A DNA stretch of 64,000 nt from Bacteroidota bacterium (GTDB lineage Bacteria > Bacteroidota > Bacteroidia > Bacteroidales > Lentimicrobiaceae): the NCBI GenBank assembly GCA_023417935.1, contig JAEZDY010000031.1, positions 124,001-188,000 of the forward strand, in the 5' to 3' direction. The position numbers and the translations under genes were made by a program. Below, in pieces: positions 10,701 to 18,011 of the stretch. Below the pieces are notes generated by a model. That model was given only the letters and a program-made list of their open reading frames with translations. It had not been told where the DNA came from and did no database searches. Positions within the stretch are counted from its first letter, which is position 1, and each line of letters opens with the position of its first letter.

Positions 10701-11669
10701 CCTGATATTGTTGTGTATTCTAACTGCTGGTTCCCATGTAACACCACCATCAAGTGATTTTGCCAAAGCAAGTGCTTTTTCATCCGAAGGCCAATTGTCA
10801 TATAAGATCCATAAAACATAAACTTCTCCATTAGGTCCGGTTTGTATATTAACACCCTGGTTATGGCTGCCGGCATTCACCGCACTGCTTATATTAACGG
10901 GAGTAGACCATGTTAACCCTTCATCAGTTGACCTTGATATTTCTATCTGCGAATCATTTGTACCACCAAAATTGGTCCAGGCATTGTAGAGATTACCTTC
11001 ATACGGGCTGGTGGGACTATTGTCAATCCACATGTGGTTTTTATCGAGCAGGGAATTAAAACCCGGAGGGCCTGGTGCAACCAATACCGGAGTCCATGTT
11101 TGGCCTTGATTGGTGCTGTATGATACTCCCTGCCCACCATTGCTATGAATGTAACCAACATAATACCGGCCTGTAAGACTTATGGCTGTTGTAGGGTCGC
11201 CACTGTTTGATCCACCGGCTCCTAATAATGAACCGCCCCATGTTACACCAGCATCATCAGACATAAAGCTGTTTGCTCCGTATATGGTTGAAAATGGTTG
11301 GGTTGTGCTGTTGTTTGACTGTAAAACCACCTCAGCATTCATAGGATTTATGAATATGGAGTTTTCACTTTGTGTGGAAGTCTGGTTAGTAACAGGTACA
11401 TCAGGTGAATCTTCAGTCATTATATACCTGCCAACTAATTTTGATGTTCCATAAACTGCACTGGGTATATTGGTTTTCTGTTGTACAGGAACAAGTCCCA
11501 ATGAAGCCATACGGCGCCAGTATGACATGTTATCAACCCTGTCGTCCACCTGTAAACTTGGCGGAACTGGAGCATTTGGTGTGTACAACTGTTTTTTGGG
11601 TTTCTGCGCATTCACTGAGGGTAACATCAGCATTGGCAGTACCAGCAGTATGAGTAGTTTTCGCATCAC
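7743..11669 (-). CDS. Secreted BNR/sialidase-like multidomain protein with T9SS sorting domain
   Basis: The protein has 1308 residues. A signal peptide ends at SVNA, leaving Gln22 as the mature N-terminus. Six Asp-box (BNR) motifs, SxDxGxTW type, occur near residues 137, 185, 247, 305, 380 and 440, giving a six-bladed propeller of ~500 residues. Next come two CARDB/NEW3-like beta domains (530-735) and a jelly-roll-like domain (745-880). Two stalk modules (884-964, 970-1055) resemble those in the C25 peptidase at 3801-7514. The end is a T9SS type A domain (YPNPSKGTF). Asp-box propellers include sialidases but also non-catalytic binders; the arginine triad of sialidases was not identified, so activity is open. 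The cluster suggests binding or trimming of extracellular glycoproteins. Confidence 0.85.
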   Translation of the reverse strand: MMRKLLILLVLPMLMLPSVNAQKPKKQLYTPNAPVPPSLQVDDRVDNMSYWRRMASLGLVPVQQKTNIPSAVYGTSKLVGRYIMTEDSPDVPVTNQTSTQSENSIFINPMNAEVVLQSNNSTTQPFSTIYGANSFMSDDAGVTWGGSLLGAGGSNSGDPTTAISLTGRYYVGYIHSNGGQGVSYSTNQGQTWTPVLVAPGPPGFNSLLDKNHMWIDNSPTSPYEGNLYNAWTNFGGTNDSQIEISRSTDEGLTWSTPVNISSAVNAGSHNQGVNIQTGPNGEVYVLWILYDNWPSDEKALALAKSLDGGVTWEPAVRIHNNIRGIRNTGVGKNMRVNGFPTMAVDISDGPFRGNIYVSWTNIGTPGINSGNDADAYVMKSTDGGTTWGTPVKVNQDPSGLGKKHYFPWITCDPINGNLSVIYYDDRNVSSTQCEVYVSNSIDGAATWWDVKVSDVAFTPSPIPGLASGYMGDYLAIQARDGWVYPVWADNRLGYVMSFVSPFVIGPPQNQPWLMYYDNALNDAQGNGNGLMDFGESTLLDLSIENQGGQPASNVNVILTTDNPYITITDNSASFGNIPSDAIITVEDAFAFSVANDIPDAELVTFTIAATDANDSTYYSNFNIEAHAPGFRTGLIALTEVTGNGNNRLDAGETATIRISTINSGDYKAYDVTGMLTTASPYITISNSSFSWDSIMPGPMNAVLPVFNISVAPETPVGHYAEFTYQINSQYHQATKQFSYPVGMIIEDWEVGNFTNFEWNFGGTSTWQITNLEKFEGTYGAVSGTISHNQTSELNIDYNVLQDDSISFYVKVSSELNFDYLKFYIDNDLVGQWSGVQNWQRVVFPVSAGPQTFKWVYSKNGTITSGLDKAWVDFIVFPPLLQTTAYAGADGITCERESFMLSGAANNFVSAQWTSSGDGSFDNPTELNCFYTPGGADISSGNAILTLTVNGPEGEVKTDNLSLTISSQAIIQDIADIAVCNGLSVNLNAVAQNYASLNWTSTGTGTFTDPTALTTTYQPSAADYEAGNITISLVAASQSPCGNITRDVNVTFLPLPTAQLPTGAAICAGETANGQIILTGTAPWSFNVSNGIGLVETSENPYNLSVNPSETTSYSINTITDAVGCQNTVEGTFTVVVNELPVVIISEDSTLCAGTSYTITAKAEGEVTYQWSPGNQVTPSITVDTTGNGLGAKTFTVEVTTPEGCSKTASTTVTFQDCTGLDEMLSSNLVIYPNPSKGTFTLKLNTNSRETYLVEVYDMSNKLVYAQPEVTIGSSDKYNMNVSGLSDGVYKLYLKNESGVLSTKIIIRK

Positions 11670-11701
11670 TTTGAAATGTTTATATTTATAAATTGGTTGA
11701 G

Positions 11702-14020
11702 TTACTGTATGATAATTTTTGTTACTCCTGCATTTGAAGAATTTGAAAAGTGCAGGAAGTAAATACCTGGCCTGATATCTTCAGTAGGTATCTTAAGTTT
11801 TGACTTGGCTGATGAATAAGTGATTTCCTTTACTTTTTTGCCTGCCATATTTGTGATTACAACTTTATCAATATTGTATCCGTCAAGTGAGAGATTTATA
11901 AAATCATCAGACGGATTTGGATAAATACTGAAGTTTGCCGTAGGAATATTGGTAACAGTGGTAGTTCCTGAAAACTGCACTGCATAAGCTGTAGCCTTGC
12001 AGTTATATCCTGAAATAATAATCTCACCCGGGCCTGTAACTGTAATTAATGAGTCGAGCATTACCTCCGCAATTCCGGCCTGGTTGGTTATACCCTTTCC
12101 AATAAGAGTCCCATCCTTTACTGCTGCAACTGTTAGCCCAGATGCAGGCATTCCCTGGTTTAATACACTTACTTCAAATGAAGTACTTGTAGCAGAGATA
12201 GTAGCCGGGTAAGTGGCAGCTACAGGAATAGGTTCATTGGTCCACACTGCCATTGCAGGATCTCCCAATACATTGCAATCATAGAAACACCATCTTAGAG
12301 CACCTTCTTCCCATTGCCCCGGTGCATTTACCCATGGCGCAGTTGCTATTTTTGATTCCATATGAGCGCTGCCTATTCTATTTAGACTATCACTAAAGAG
12401 TGCATCAATAAATTCCCTGTGAAGATGGGCTGATGGCCCTTCAGTTTGCCCTTCGTTAAACCATCCATATCTTGAATTACCTACAAAAGCTGATGCGAAA
12501 TTGTCAATTGCTACCATTCGTTCACCAATGCAGTCATTGGCATCAAAAGAACCACAAATGCACCCATGTGTATAAATTATCGGGAAATTATGCGTTGTGC
12601 CGTTTACGCCGGCAAAATTACTGTTGGTAATATCCCAATTGTATAGTTTCATTGTGTAGTTCTCATTGGCATGTCCTGCATGATTAATGAATGAACGACC
12701 TGCATTAATGGCAGTCATGAGGTCTTGTGGTGACCATTGTGAGGTTTCATCATACATTCTAACAATAGGGTAAGAGGCTGGGATTCCGGTTGTTGTATAG
12801 CCGTTTTCAGTTTGAGTGCCAATAAGCAATTCCAGATAATCTGATCCCCAGGTATCAGGATTGTAATAAAGGTTTTCACCGGCAAGCAAATGATTCCTAA
12901 GCTCGCCTTCTACCGGATGATTTTGATACAAAAAAGTCTTATTTATCATTGATGCCAGTTCAGTGGAAGTGCTGAACGACATTCTACCTACTGATATTTC
13001 GGGCAATAGGTCATCTTCACCTATTTCACCCCACATTTGGTTGCCGTTGGTATTCCAATTGCCATCAAGTGCTGAAAAATACAAGTCAGAAGGAATATTA
13101 TTGTCTTCATAAAGGGTTGATGATTGAGCGGCACAGTAAAATCCCCTGTACGTAACATGCTCAACATCACCACCCAGAATTACCTGGCTGATACCGTAAT
13201 TCTGGTATTCATGAATTATCAGGTTACGGATTTTATCAGCCATATCTGATCCTTCAATATGCAAATTTATAAACTGGGTAGTCGTGATATTCGTTTTTAA
13301 TCCCTGATGATGGTATAAATCAACCAGAGTATGCATCTGACCGCTGAAAGCTTCAGGGGTTATGATCAGGATATCATAGCTGTCAACTGACCTTGATGCT
13401 GATGGGTAATAGTCAATGGCTTCAGGATTTTGCGCAAACTCACGGCAACGTTGAATTGTGTGATCATCGTCAGCAAGGTTGCATAATGCGGCTGATGCTC
13501 TTGTTGTTGGCTGGGTTTCAATAGTAATTGTAACTGATGTGTACCAGCTAACTATTCCTTGCATTGGATTATATTCTGCAGGAGTAAAAGTGCATAGAGC
13601 GTATGAATAACCGTTCATGAAATGCGTAGAAAGCTGGCCGGTGGCAGCATCAGGATAGGTTGTTGCTGCTTTGTATAATCCATCGTTCATTGTAAAAGCT
13701 TTCGGTGTATTATCTGAAAGCGGACGAGATAGTTGAATTGGATACAATTTCAAATTCCCTTCAAGTTGAACTTTGTTCTTTCCCTCAAATGAAATGCTTA
13801 CAGCTTCATGTCCGGGAGGCAGAAGTATTTGCACACTTTTATACGGTAGTCCGGGTTCACCTACCTTGCCGGTTACCAGCATTCCTTCACTCGATAGTGT
13901 ATGAAAACCGTTTGCAACACTTATAGTTGGCACTGACGTGTTGTAAGTCTTCCTGATTGTTTCAGATTGAGCAGAGAAGAAGAAAAGAACTAACAAGGTA
14001 ATCGTAAAGATTTTTTTCAT
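11702..14020 (-). CDS. Second secreted C25 (gingipain-like) cysteine peptidase, T9SS cargo
   Basis: This 772-residue protein has a signal peptide ending at FFSA with Gln18 next. Residues ~25-205 are propeptide-like and ~212-600 a C25 catalytic domain. His450 in NHAGHANE and Cys487 in HGCICGSFD align with the gingipain dyad (Cys-x-x-Gly-x-Phe pattern). A ~90-residue Ig-like domain and a T9SS type A domain (IYPNPSDDF) close the protein. It is much shorter than its neighbour at 3801 because it lacks the stalk modules, so it is a paralogue and not a fresh duplicate. Only 32 bp separate it from the BNR gene downstream, so the two may be co-transcribed. Substrate specificity is not predictable. Confidence 0.92.
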   Translation of the reverse strand: MKKIFTITLLVLFFFSAQSETIRKTYNTSVPTISVANGFHTLSSEGMLVTGKVGEPGLPYKSVQILLPPGHEAVSISFEGKNKVQLEGNLKLYPIQLSRPLSDNTPKAFTMNDGLYKAATTYPDAATGQLSTHFMNGYSYALCTFTPAEYNPMQGIVSWYTSVTITIETQPTTRASAALCNLADDDHTIQRCREFAQNPEAIDYYPSASRSVDSYDILIITPEAFSGQMHTLVDLYHHQGLKTNITTTQFINLHIEGSDMADKIRNLIIHEYQNYGISQVILGGDVEHVTYRGFYCAAQSSTLYEDNNIPSDLYFSALDGNWNTNGNQMWGEIGEDDLLPEISVGRMSFSTSTELASMINKTFLYQNHPVEGELRNHLLAGENLYYNPDTWGSDYLELLIGTQTENGYTTTGIPASYPIVRMYDETSQWSPQDLMTAINAGRSFINHAGHANENYTMKLYNWDITNSNFAGVNGTTHNFPIIYTHGCICGSFDANDCIGERMVAIDNFASAFVGNSRYGWFNEGQTEGPSAHLHREFIDALFSDSLNRIGSAHMESKIATAPWVNAPGQWEEGALRWCFYDCNVLGDPAMAVWTNEPIPVAATYPATISATSTSFEVSVLNQGMPASGLTVAAVKDGTLIGKGITNQAGIAEVMLDSLITVTGPGEIIISGYNCKATAYAVQFSGTTTVTNIPTANFSIYPNPSDDFINLSLDGYNIDKVVITNMAGKKVKEITYSSAKSKLKIPTEDIRPGIYFLHFSNSSNAGVTKIIIQ

Positions 14021-14061
14021 CTATTCACGTGGTTTGGTTGATTAATTATAGCAATACTTCA

Positions 14062-16356
14062 TTAGCGACTAATTAAAAACTTTAAAGTGGATTCATTATA
14101 TCCTTCATTTATACGCATAAAATATAAGCCCGGCAATAGCCTGCTTGTATCATATTTGTAACCGGTGGATGTTATTTCAATTATGGAATCGTCAAGCTTG
14201 AAACCCTGTGTGTTGTATACCTGCAAAACATAATCACCTATTGGTCCTGCCAAAGTTAAGTAATCATTTGCAGGAACAGGATAAAGAGAGAAACCTTTTT
14301 CATTCTGGTTGAAGCTGATTGATTCTGTTAAGCTCAGGTAGAAGCTGTGCATTAATGTGTCACCTAATGTAACGGTCACGGTATCAATTCCAAAATAATA
14401 AGGGGCTATCCCTGAAAGCTCAAAAGTTCCTGGTACACATGCTATTATGAATTCACCATTTTCGTTGCTTACAACCTCATTATCATTAAGCATCACAGTT
14501 GCACCCTGAATAATGAAAAAAGGCACCTGATCATTATAGGTTATGCCTGAAACCCATCCTACAGTTAATGTATCGGGATGTAGGTTTTCAATTGCATCTA
14601 AATCAAAACCTGCATCAGCAACCTGCGATGAACCATCACCGTCATCTGCTATCTTAATGTACCTGGCACTATTTAAAAGTGTATAGGATAAATCGAAGGA
14701 GTTTGTTCCACTGCTGATACCCAGCAATGACCATGGACCAAGCGGATTAATTGATGCATAAGCCCTATATCCTTCCGGTGTAGCATCGTTTTCAATTACA
14801 CGTAAATCATAGCCTGTCCTGTTGAGAACAGAAGTACCAAGGTCAACAACAACAAAGCCATTCCGGCCAATAGAATAGGCAATAGAGTCAGGCTTTCCAA
14901 TCACGGCGGGTGTGTTCCCTTCATCTTCCGGGTTATTGTTGGGTATTTGACATGAAACCAACCTTTGGGCAAAATAACCGCCACCGCGAATCATTTGCAC
15001 GTTGATGGTGGTTTGCTGTCCCTGATTAACTGTGAAGTCCGATATTGTTTGGGTAAGATAGCCGTTTGCCTCCACACGCAGGGTATAAGTTCCTGGAACG
15101 AGGAATTTGTGATAATCACCGGTTGAACCTGATGTATGAACCGGGAACAAATCACTTACAAAAACACTGGCAGCCAATGGTTCACCGGTTATTGAGTCAG
15201 TGATCATTCCATTAACTCCCTGGTTGATTGCATGGTTAACCAATGAAAGCATCGCACTCTTATTGTTAAGGTAAAACATTCCAATTTGTGATGCCGGAGG
15301 TTGCTTATTCATTGAAATTTCAACTGACCAGCTTATGGCCCCTGTTGCCCCGTAACCAAAGTCTTTGGTGCTACCGTTGATGGCATACATACCTGAGAAT
15401 CCCGGTCCGTAAGGAAGGTTCAGGTAACCTGAATTAATTGAATATTGTTGTGCAAGATAACTATGGTTGGCATCATCGGGCGTAAGCGTTTGCCTGTAGC
15501 TCCATGGATAACTAACGAATTCAATACCGCTGTGCAGACTATTATGGATAACAAACTGGTGTTCAGTAAGTACATTTCTTAAAATCTTTGTTTCAGGCTG
15601 TGAGAAGAGAGCGAGGCTATTTCCCGAGCTATTCCACATATATCCGCAATCACGGTTCAGGTCTATAAAGTTGGCATTGTAACGTGTCATGTTCTCACGA
15701 CCATAAGGGTTCAGGCAGTAAATTATCCAGATTTCAGCACTATCAACCGCAAATGACATTTCCTGGTCAATACCATAACCAACGCAAAGGTCTCTGGCAA
15801 ACCGTATCAGGTTTTCGGGCCCGCCTATTTCATCTCCATGTATTCCACCATCAAAAAGGAGTTCAGGTTCATTTTCATCTATTGCTGAATTGTCACTTAT
15901 TTTGAGGGCAAATAACTGATGATTGGCACTGCCCGTGCCAATCAGGTGTTTAGTGCAGATTTCAGGAAAGTTTGTTGCCAAACTATCAGCAATCTGATTC
16001 AGTTCAGCCACTGTATAGTACCCCGTAGGCACTCCGCGCGGACCAAAGGAAGCAGAGTGTTTATTCAGATCATCAATTTCGATTTCTAATTTGAGGCCTT
16101 GTTCCCTCAAAAAGTTTAACTCTTCAGAAGTCACATAGCATCTTATAAATCCATTTGATTCTTCATAGCTGATACTTAAGCCTGCATTATAAGATGCCTT
16201 TAGCACCTGCATAGCATATTCAGCTTTTTCAGTATCCCCATCTGTAACAATCCTGATCTGTTGTTCTTCAGGGCGCCATGGCTGATGAGATTGTGCTGTG
16301 ACAAGATGCGTGAGGAGAATTAAAGAAATAACGATAAATGTAAAGAGTTTATTCAT
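14062..16356 (-). CDS. Secreted zinc carboxypeptidase (M14) with T9SS sorting domain
   Basis: This 764-residue protein has a signal peptide ending HLVTA and mature Gln22. The M14 domain (~110-375) shows zinc ligands His173 and Glu176 in GGIHGDEIGG, third ligand His275 in NSLHSGIE, a substrate-binding Arg in LNRDC and general base Glu346 in SWSVEIS. A carboxypeptidase-regulatory-like beta domain (~383-460) follows, then a ~150-residue beta domain, a short CarboxypepD-like segment and a T9SS type A domain (LYPVPANDY). It would remove C-terminal residues from peptides made by the adjacent C25 enzymes. It is 41 bp upstream of the second C25 gene on the same strand and probably heads a 14062-11702-7743 transcript. 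Confidence 0.92.
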   Translation of the reverse strand: MNKLFTFIVISLILLTHLVTAQSHQPWRPEEQQIRIVTDGDTEKAEYAMQVLKASYNAGLSISYEESNGFIRCYVTSEELNFLREQGLKLEIEIDDLNKHSASFGPRGVPTGYYTVAELNQIADSLATNFPEICTKHLIGTGSANHQLFALKISDNSAIDENEPELLFDGGIHGDEIGGPENLIRFARDLCVGYGIDQEMSFAVDSAEIWIIYCLNPYGRENMTRYNANFIDLNRDCGYMWNSSGNSLALFSQPETKILRNVLTEHQFVIHNSLHSGIEFVSYPWSYRQTLTPDDANHSYLAQQYSINSGYLNLPYGPGFSGMYAINGSTKDFGYGATGAISWSVEISMNKQPPASQIGMFYLNNKSAMLSLVNHAINQGVNGMITDSITGEPLAASVFVSDLFPVHTSGSTGDYHKFLVPGTYTLRVEANGYLTQTISDFTVNQGQQTTINVQMIRGGGYFAQRLVSCQIPNNNPEDEGNTPAVIGKPDSIAYSIGRNGFVVVDLGTSVLNRTGYDLRVIENDATPEGYRAYASINPLGPWSLLGISSGTNSFDLSYTLLNSARYIKIADDGDGSSQVADAGFDLDAIENLHPDTLTVGWVSGITYNDQVPFFIIQGATVMLNDNEVVSNENGEFIIACVPGTFELSGIAPYYFGIDTVTVTLGDTLMHSFYLSLTESISFNQNEKGFSLYPVPANDYLTLAGPIGDYVLQVYNTQGFKLDDSIIEITSTGYKYDTSRLLPGLYFMRINEGYNESTLKFLISR

Positions 16357-16790
16357 AAGGTCATTTTATCCCGGAACTTAGTAATGACAAAACAAGCTGT
16401 AAACGTATAAAAAAAATTAATAGGTTGCCTAAAAATGAGGAGTTTAATTAAAAAAACATCGTGATAATTATTTATGAAGTAGTTAAATGAAAATAGAAAT
16501 TTTTTGTGAAGAAGGGTATGATATTCATTAAATTCAACCAAATATAAACCATGTATTAATCATGTCTTAACAATGTATAATGTACATTGTTAATATAAGG
16601 TTGATACAAGGTTGCTATAAGGTTAATACATGGGTGAATAAAACAGATCACAACTGTTAATTCACATTTGTGCTTCTATTTGTGGCGAAAAAAGAGAGAG
16701 ACAGGTAATTAACCTGTCTCTCGAAAAATTTAAATTAAATAATTGGTTACATTTCCTGAAAAGAAGTGTAATCTGAAATTATCGCTTGAA
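16357..16790. promoter_or_regulatory. 434-bp AT-rich gap with palindrome and short direct repeats
   Basis: No gene is visible. Besides the terminator at 16696-16722, the gap holds a perfect 11-bp inverted repeat with a 5-nt spacer (TTAACAATGTA at 16567-16577, TACATTGTTAA at 16583-16593). Directly after it are three 11-bp direct copies of the form AGGTTGATACA at 16598-16630. These lie about 210-270 bp upstream of the M14 carboxypeptidase start, so they are candidate operators for the secreted-peptidase operon. No matching regulator is known. Confidence 0.5.
16696..16722 (-). terminator. Rho-independent terminator after the ROK gene
   Basis: Arms GAGAGACAGGT (16696-16706) and ACCTGTCTCTC (16712-16722) are perfect complements with a 5-nt loop. 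On the minus strand a run of six T follows (16688-16693). It lies 70-95 bp after the stop of the gene at 16791. Confidence 0.85.
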
Positions 16791-17897
16791 TTATTTCTTG
16801 TCGAGTTTATTCAATGCATAAGCATAGGCACCAATGGCAACTGCTTTGGATGTGCCCAAACGGCTTATTCCAACACCAACTCTTTTCAAAGAATCATACT
16901 TTATCCTGCGATCACTGAAAGGAACTTTAATCTCTGAAGTATTACCTTCATAGAAACGTGCAAATTCCTTATCATCTTCAAGGTTGAATACTTTGATCTC
17001 GAGCCTGTCAACCGCAGTGCCTATCATTGTGGTAAAATTGGCGTTCATTTCATCCACCAGATGTTGCAGGAACAAAGGATATGCACCGGCAAGGCCTCCA
17101 CCAATAACTACCAGTCCGTCAACGAGTGTTACTGCATTTGCAATAGAATCTCCAGCAACTTCAGCCATGCGGTGGAATGCTTTTATAGCAGCATCCTTAT
17201 TTCCTTCACGCAATCCCATTCCAATTTCATAGATCTCCCGAGGCTCAGGGCATGTATGTGGCGGAATATTTGCTTCCCTGCAGTATATGCGTTTGATGCC
17301 TCGAATACTAACATTCTCTTCAACGGTTGCATTGGTATGAAGCTTATTACGCATCCTGTTTATTTCACCCTGTGCTGAATTGTCACCTACAAACAATTCA
17401 CCACGACTAACTATTCCACCCCCGTAACCGGTGCCGAAGGTAACACCAAGAAGGTTTTGGAAAGTTTTCGGACTGTTGCTGCTTTCCATTCTCTGGTTGA
17501 TTTCAGGCAGTAAACCGGCAATAGCTTCTCCGTATGCAAACAAGTCGCCATCATTATTTATAAATACCGGTATGTTAAAGATTTCCTCAAGCATTGGACC
17601 TAACGCAACTCCACCTCTAAAAGCAGGCAGGTTTTCAAGGTCACCTATTATACCGAGTTCATATTCTGCAGGCCCGGGAAAACAGAAGCTGATAGCAACA
17701 GGGTTGCTTTTGAGTTTAGCTTTTACTTCTTCAAATCCCTGAATGATCTTCTTCAGAACAATTTCAAGCGTTGCTCCTTCAGCGGGAATTATGATCTGGT
17801 CAATAATTTCCTGTTCACCCTGAACTGCAGAAAAAACAAAATTGGTACCGCCTGCATCAAGCACCATTACTATACGGTTATCATTTTTAAAGCGCAT
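16791..17897 (-). CDS. ROK family protein (sugar kinase-like)
   Basis: The protein has 368 residues. The ROK/ASKHA fold shows phosphate-1 motif LDAGGTN (13-19), a catalytic Asp116 in INNDGD, second glycine loop GVTFGTGYGGG (~151-161) and the sugar-binding Glu178 in AQGEIN. No helix-turn-helix precedes the fold, so it is a kinase-type and not a NagC/Mlc-type repressor. The usual zinc motif CxCGxxGCxE after the Glu is absent; only isolated Cys206 and Cys216 occur in that region, and ~40 extra residues lie there. Expected role is ATP-dependent phosphorylation of a hexose or N-acetylhexosamine in the cytoplasm; the sugar is not determinable. It is 114 bp downstream of polA with its own terminator. 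Confidence 0.85.
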   Translation of the reverse strand: MRFKNDNRIVMVLDAGGTNFVFSAVQGEQEIIDQIIIPAEGATLEIVLKKIIQGFEEVKAKLKSNPVAISFCFPGPAEYELGIIGDLENLPAFRGGVALGPMLEEIFNIPVFINNDGDLFAYGEAIAGLLPEINQRMESSNSPKTFQNLLGVTFGTGYGGGIVSRGELFVGDNSAQGEINRMRNKLHTNATVEENVSIRGIKRIYCREANIPPHTCPEPREIYEIGMGLREGNKDAAIKAFHRMAEVAGDSIANAVTLVDGLVVIGGGLAGAYPLFLQHLVDEMNANFTTMIGTAVDRLEIKVFNLEDDKEFARFYEGNTSEIKVPFSDRRIKYDSLKRVGVGISRLGTSKAVAIGAYAYALNKLDKK

Positions 17898-18011
17898 ATT
17901 GTTGAAGATTAAGGTTAAGTCTTTTATATCTATTTAATCAATTAAATTCTATTGAGTATTCAGGCTATAATATTCGGTTTCCCATTGTCTAAAATTAGAA
18001 AAAAAGGTTCA

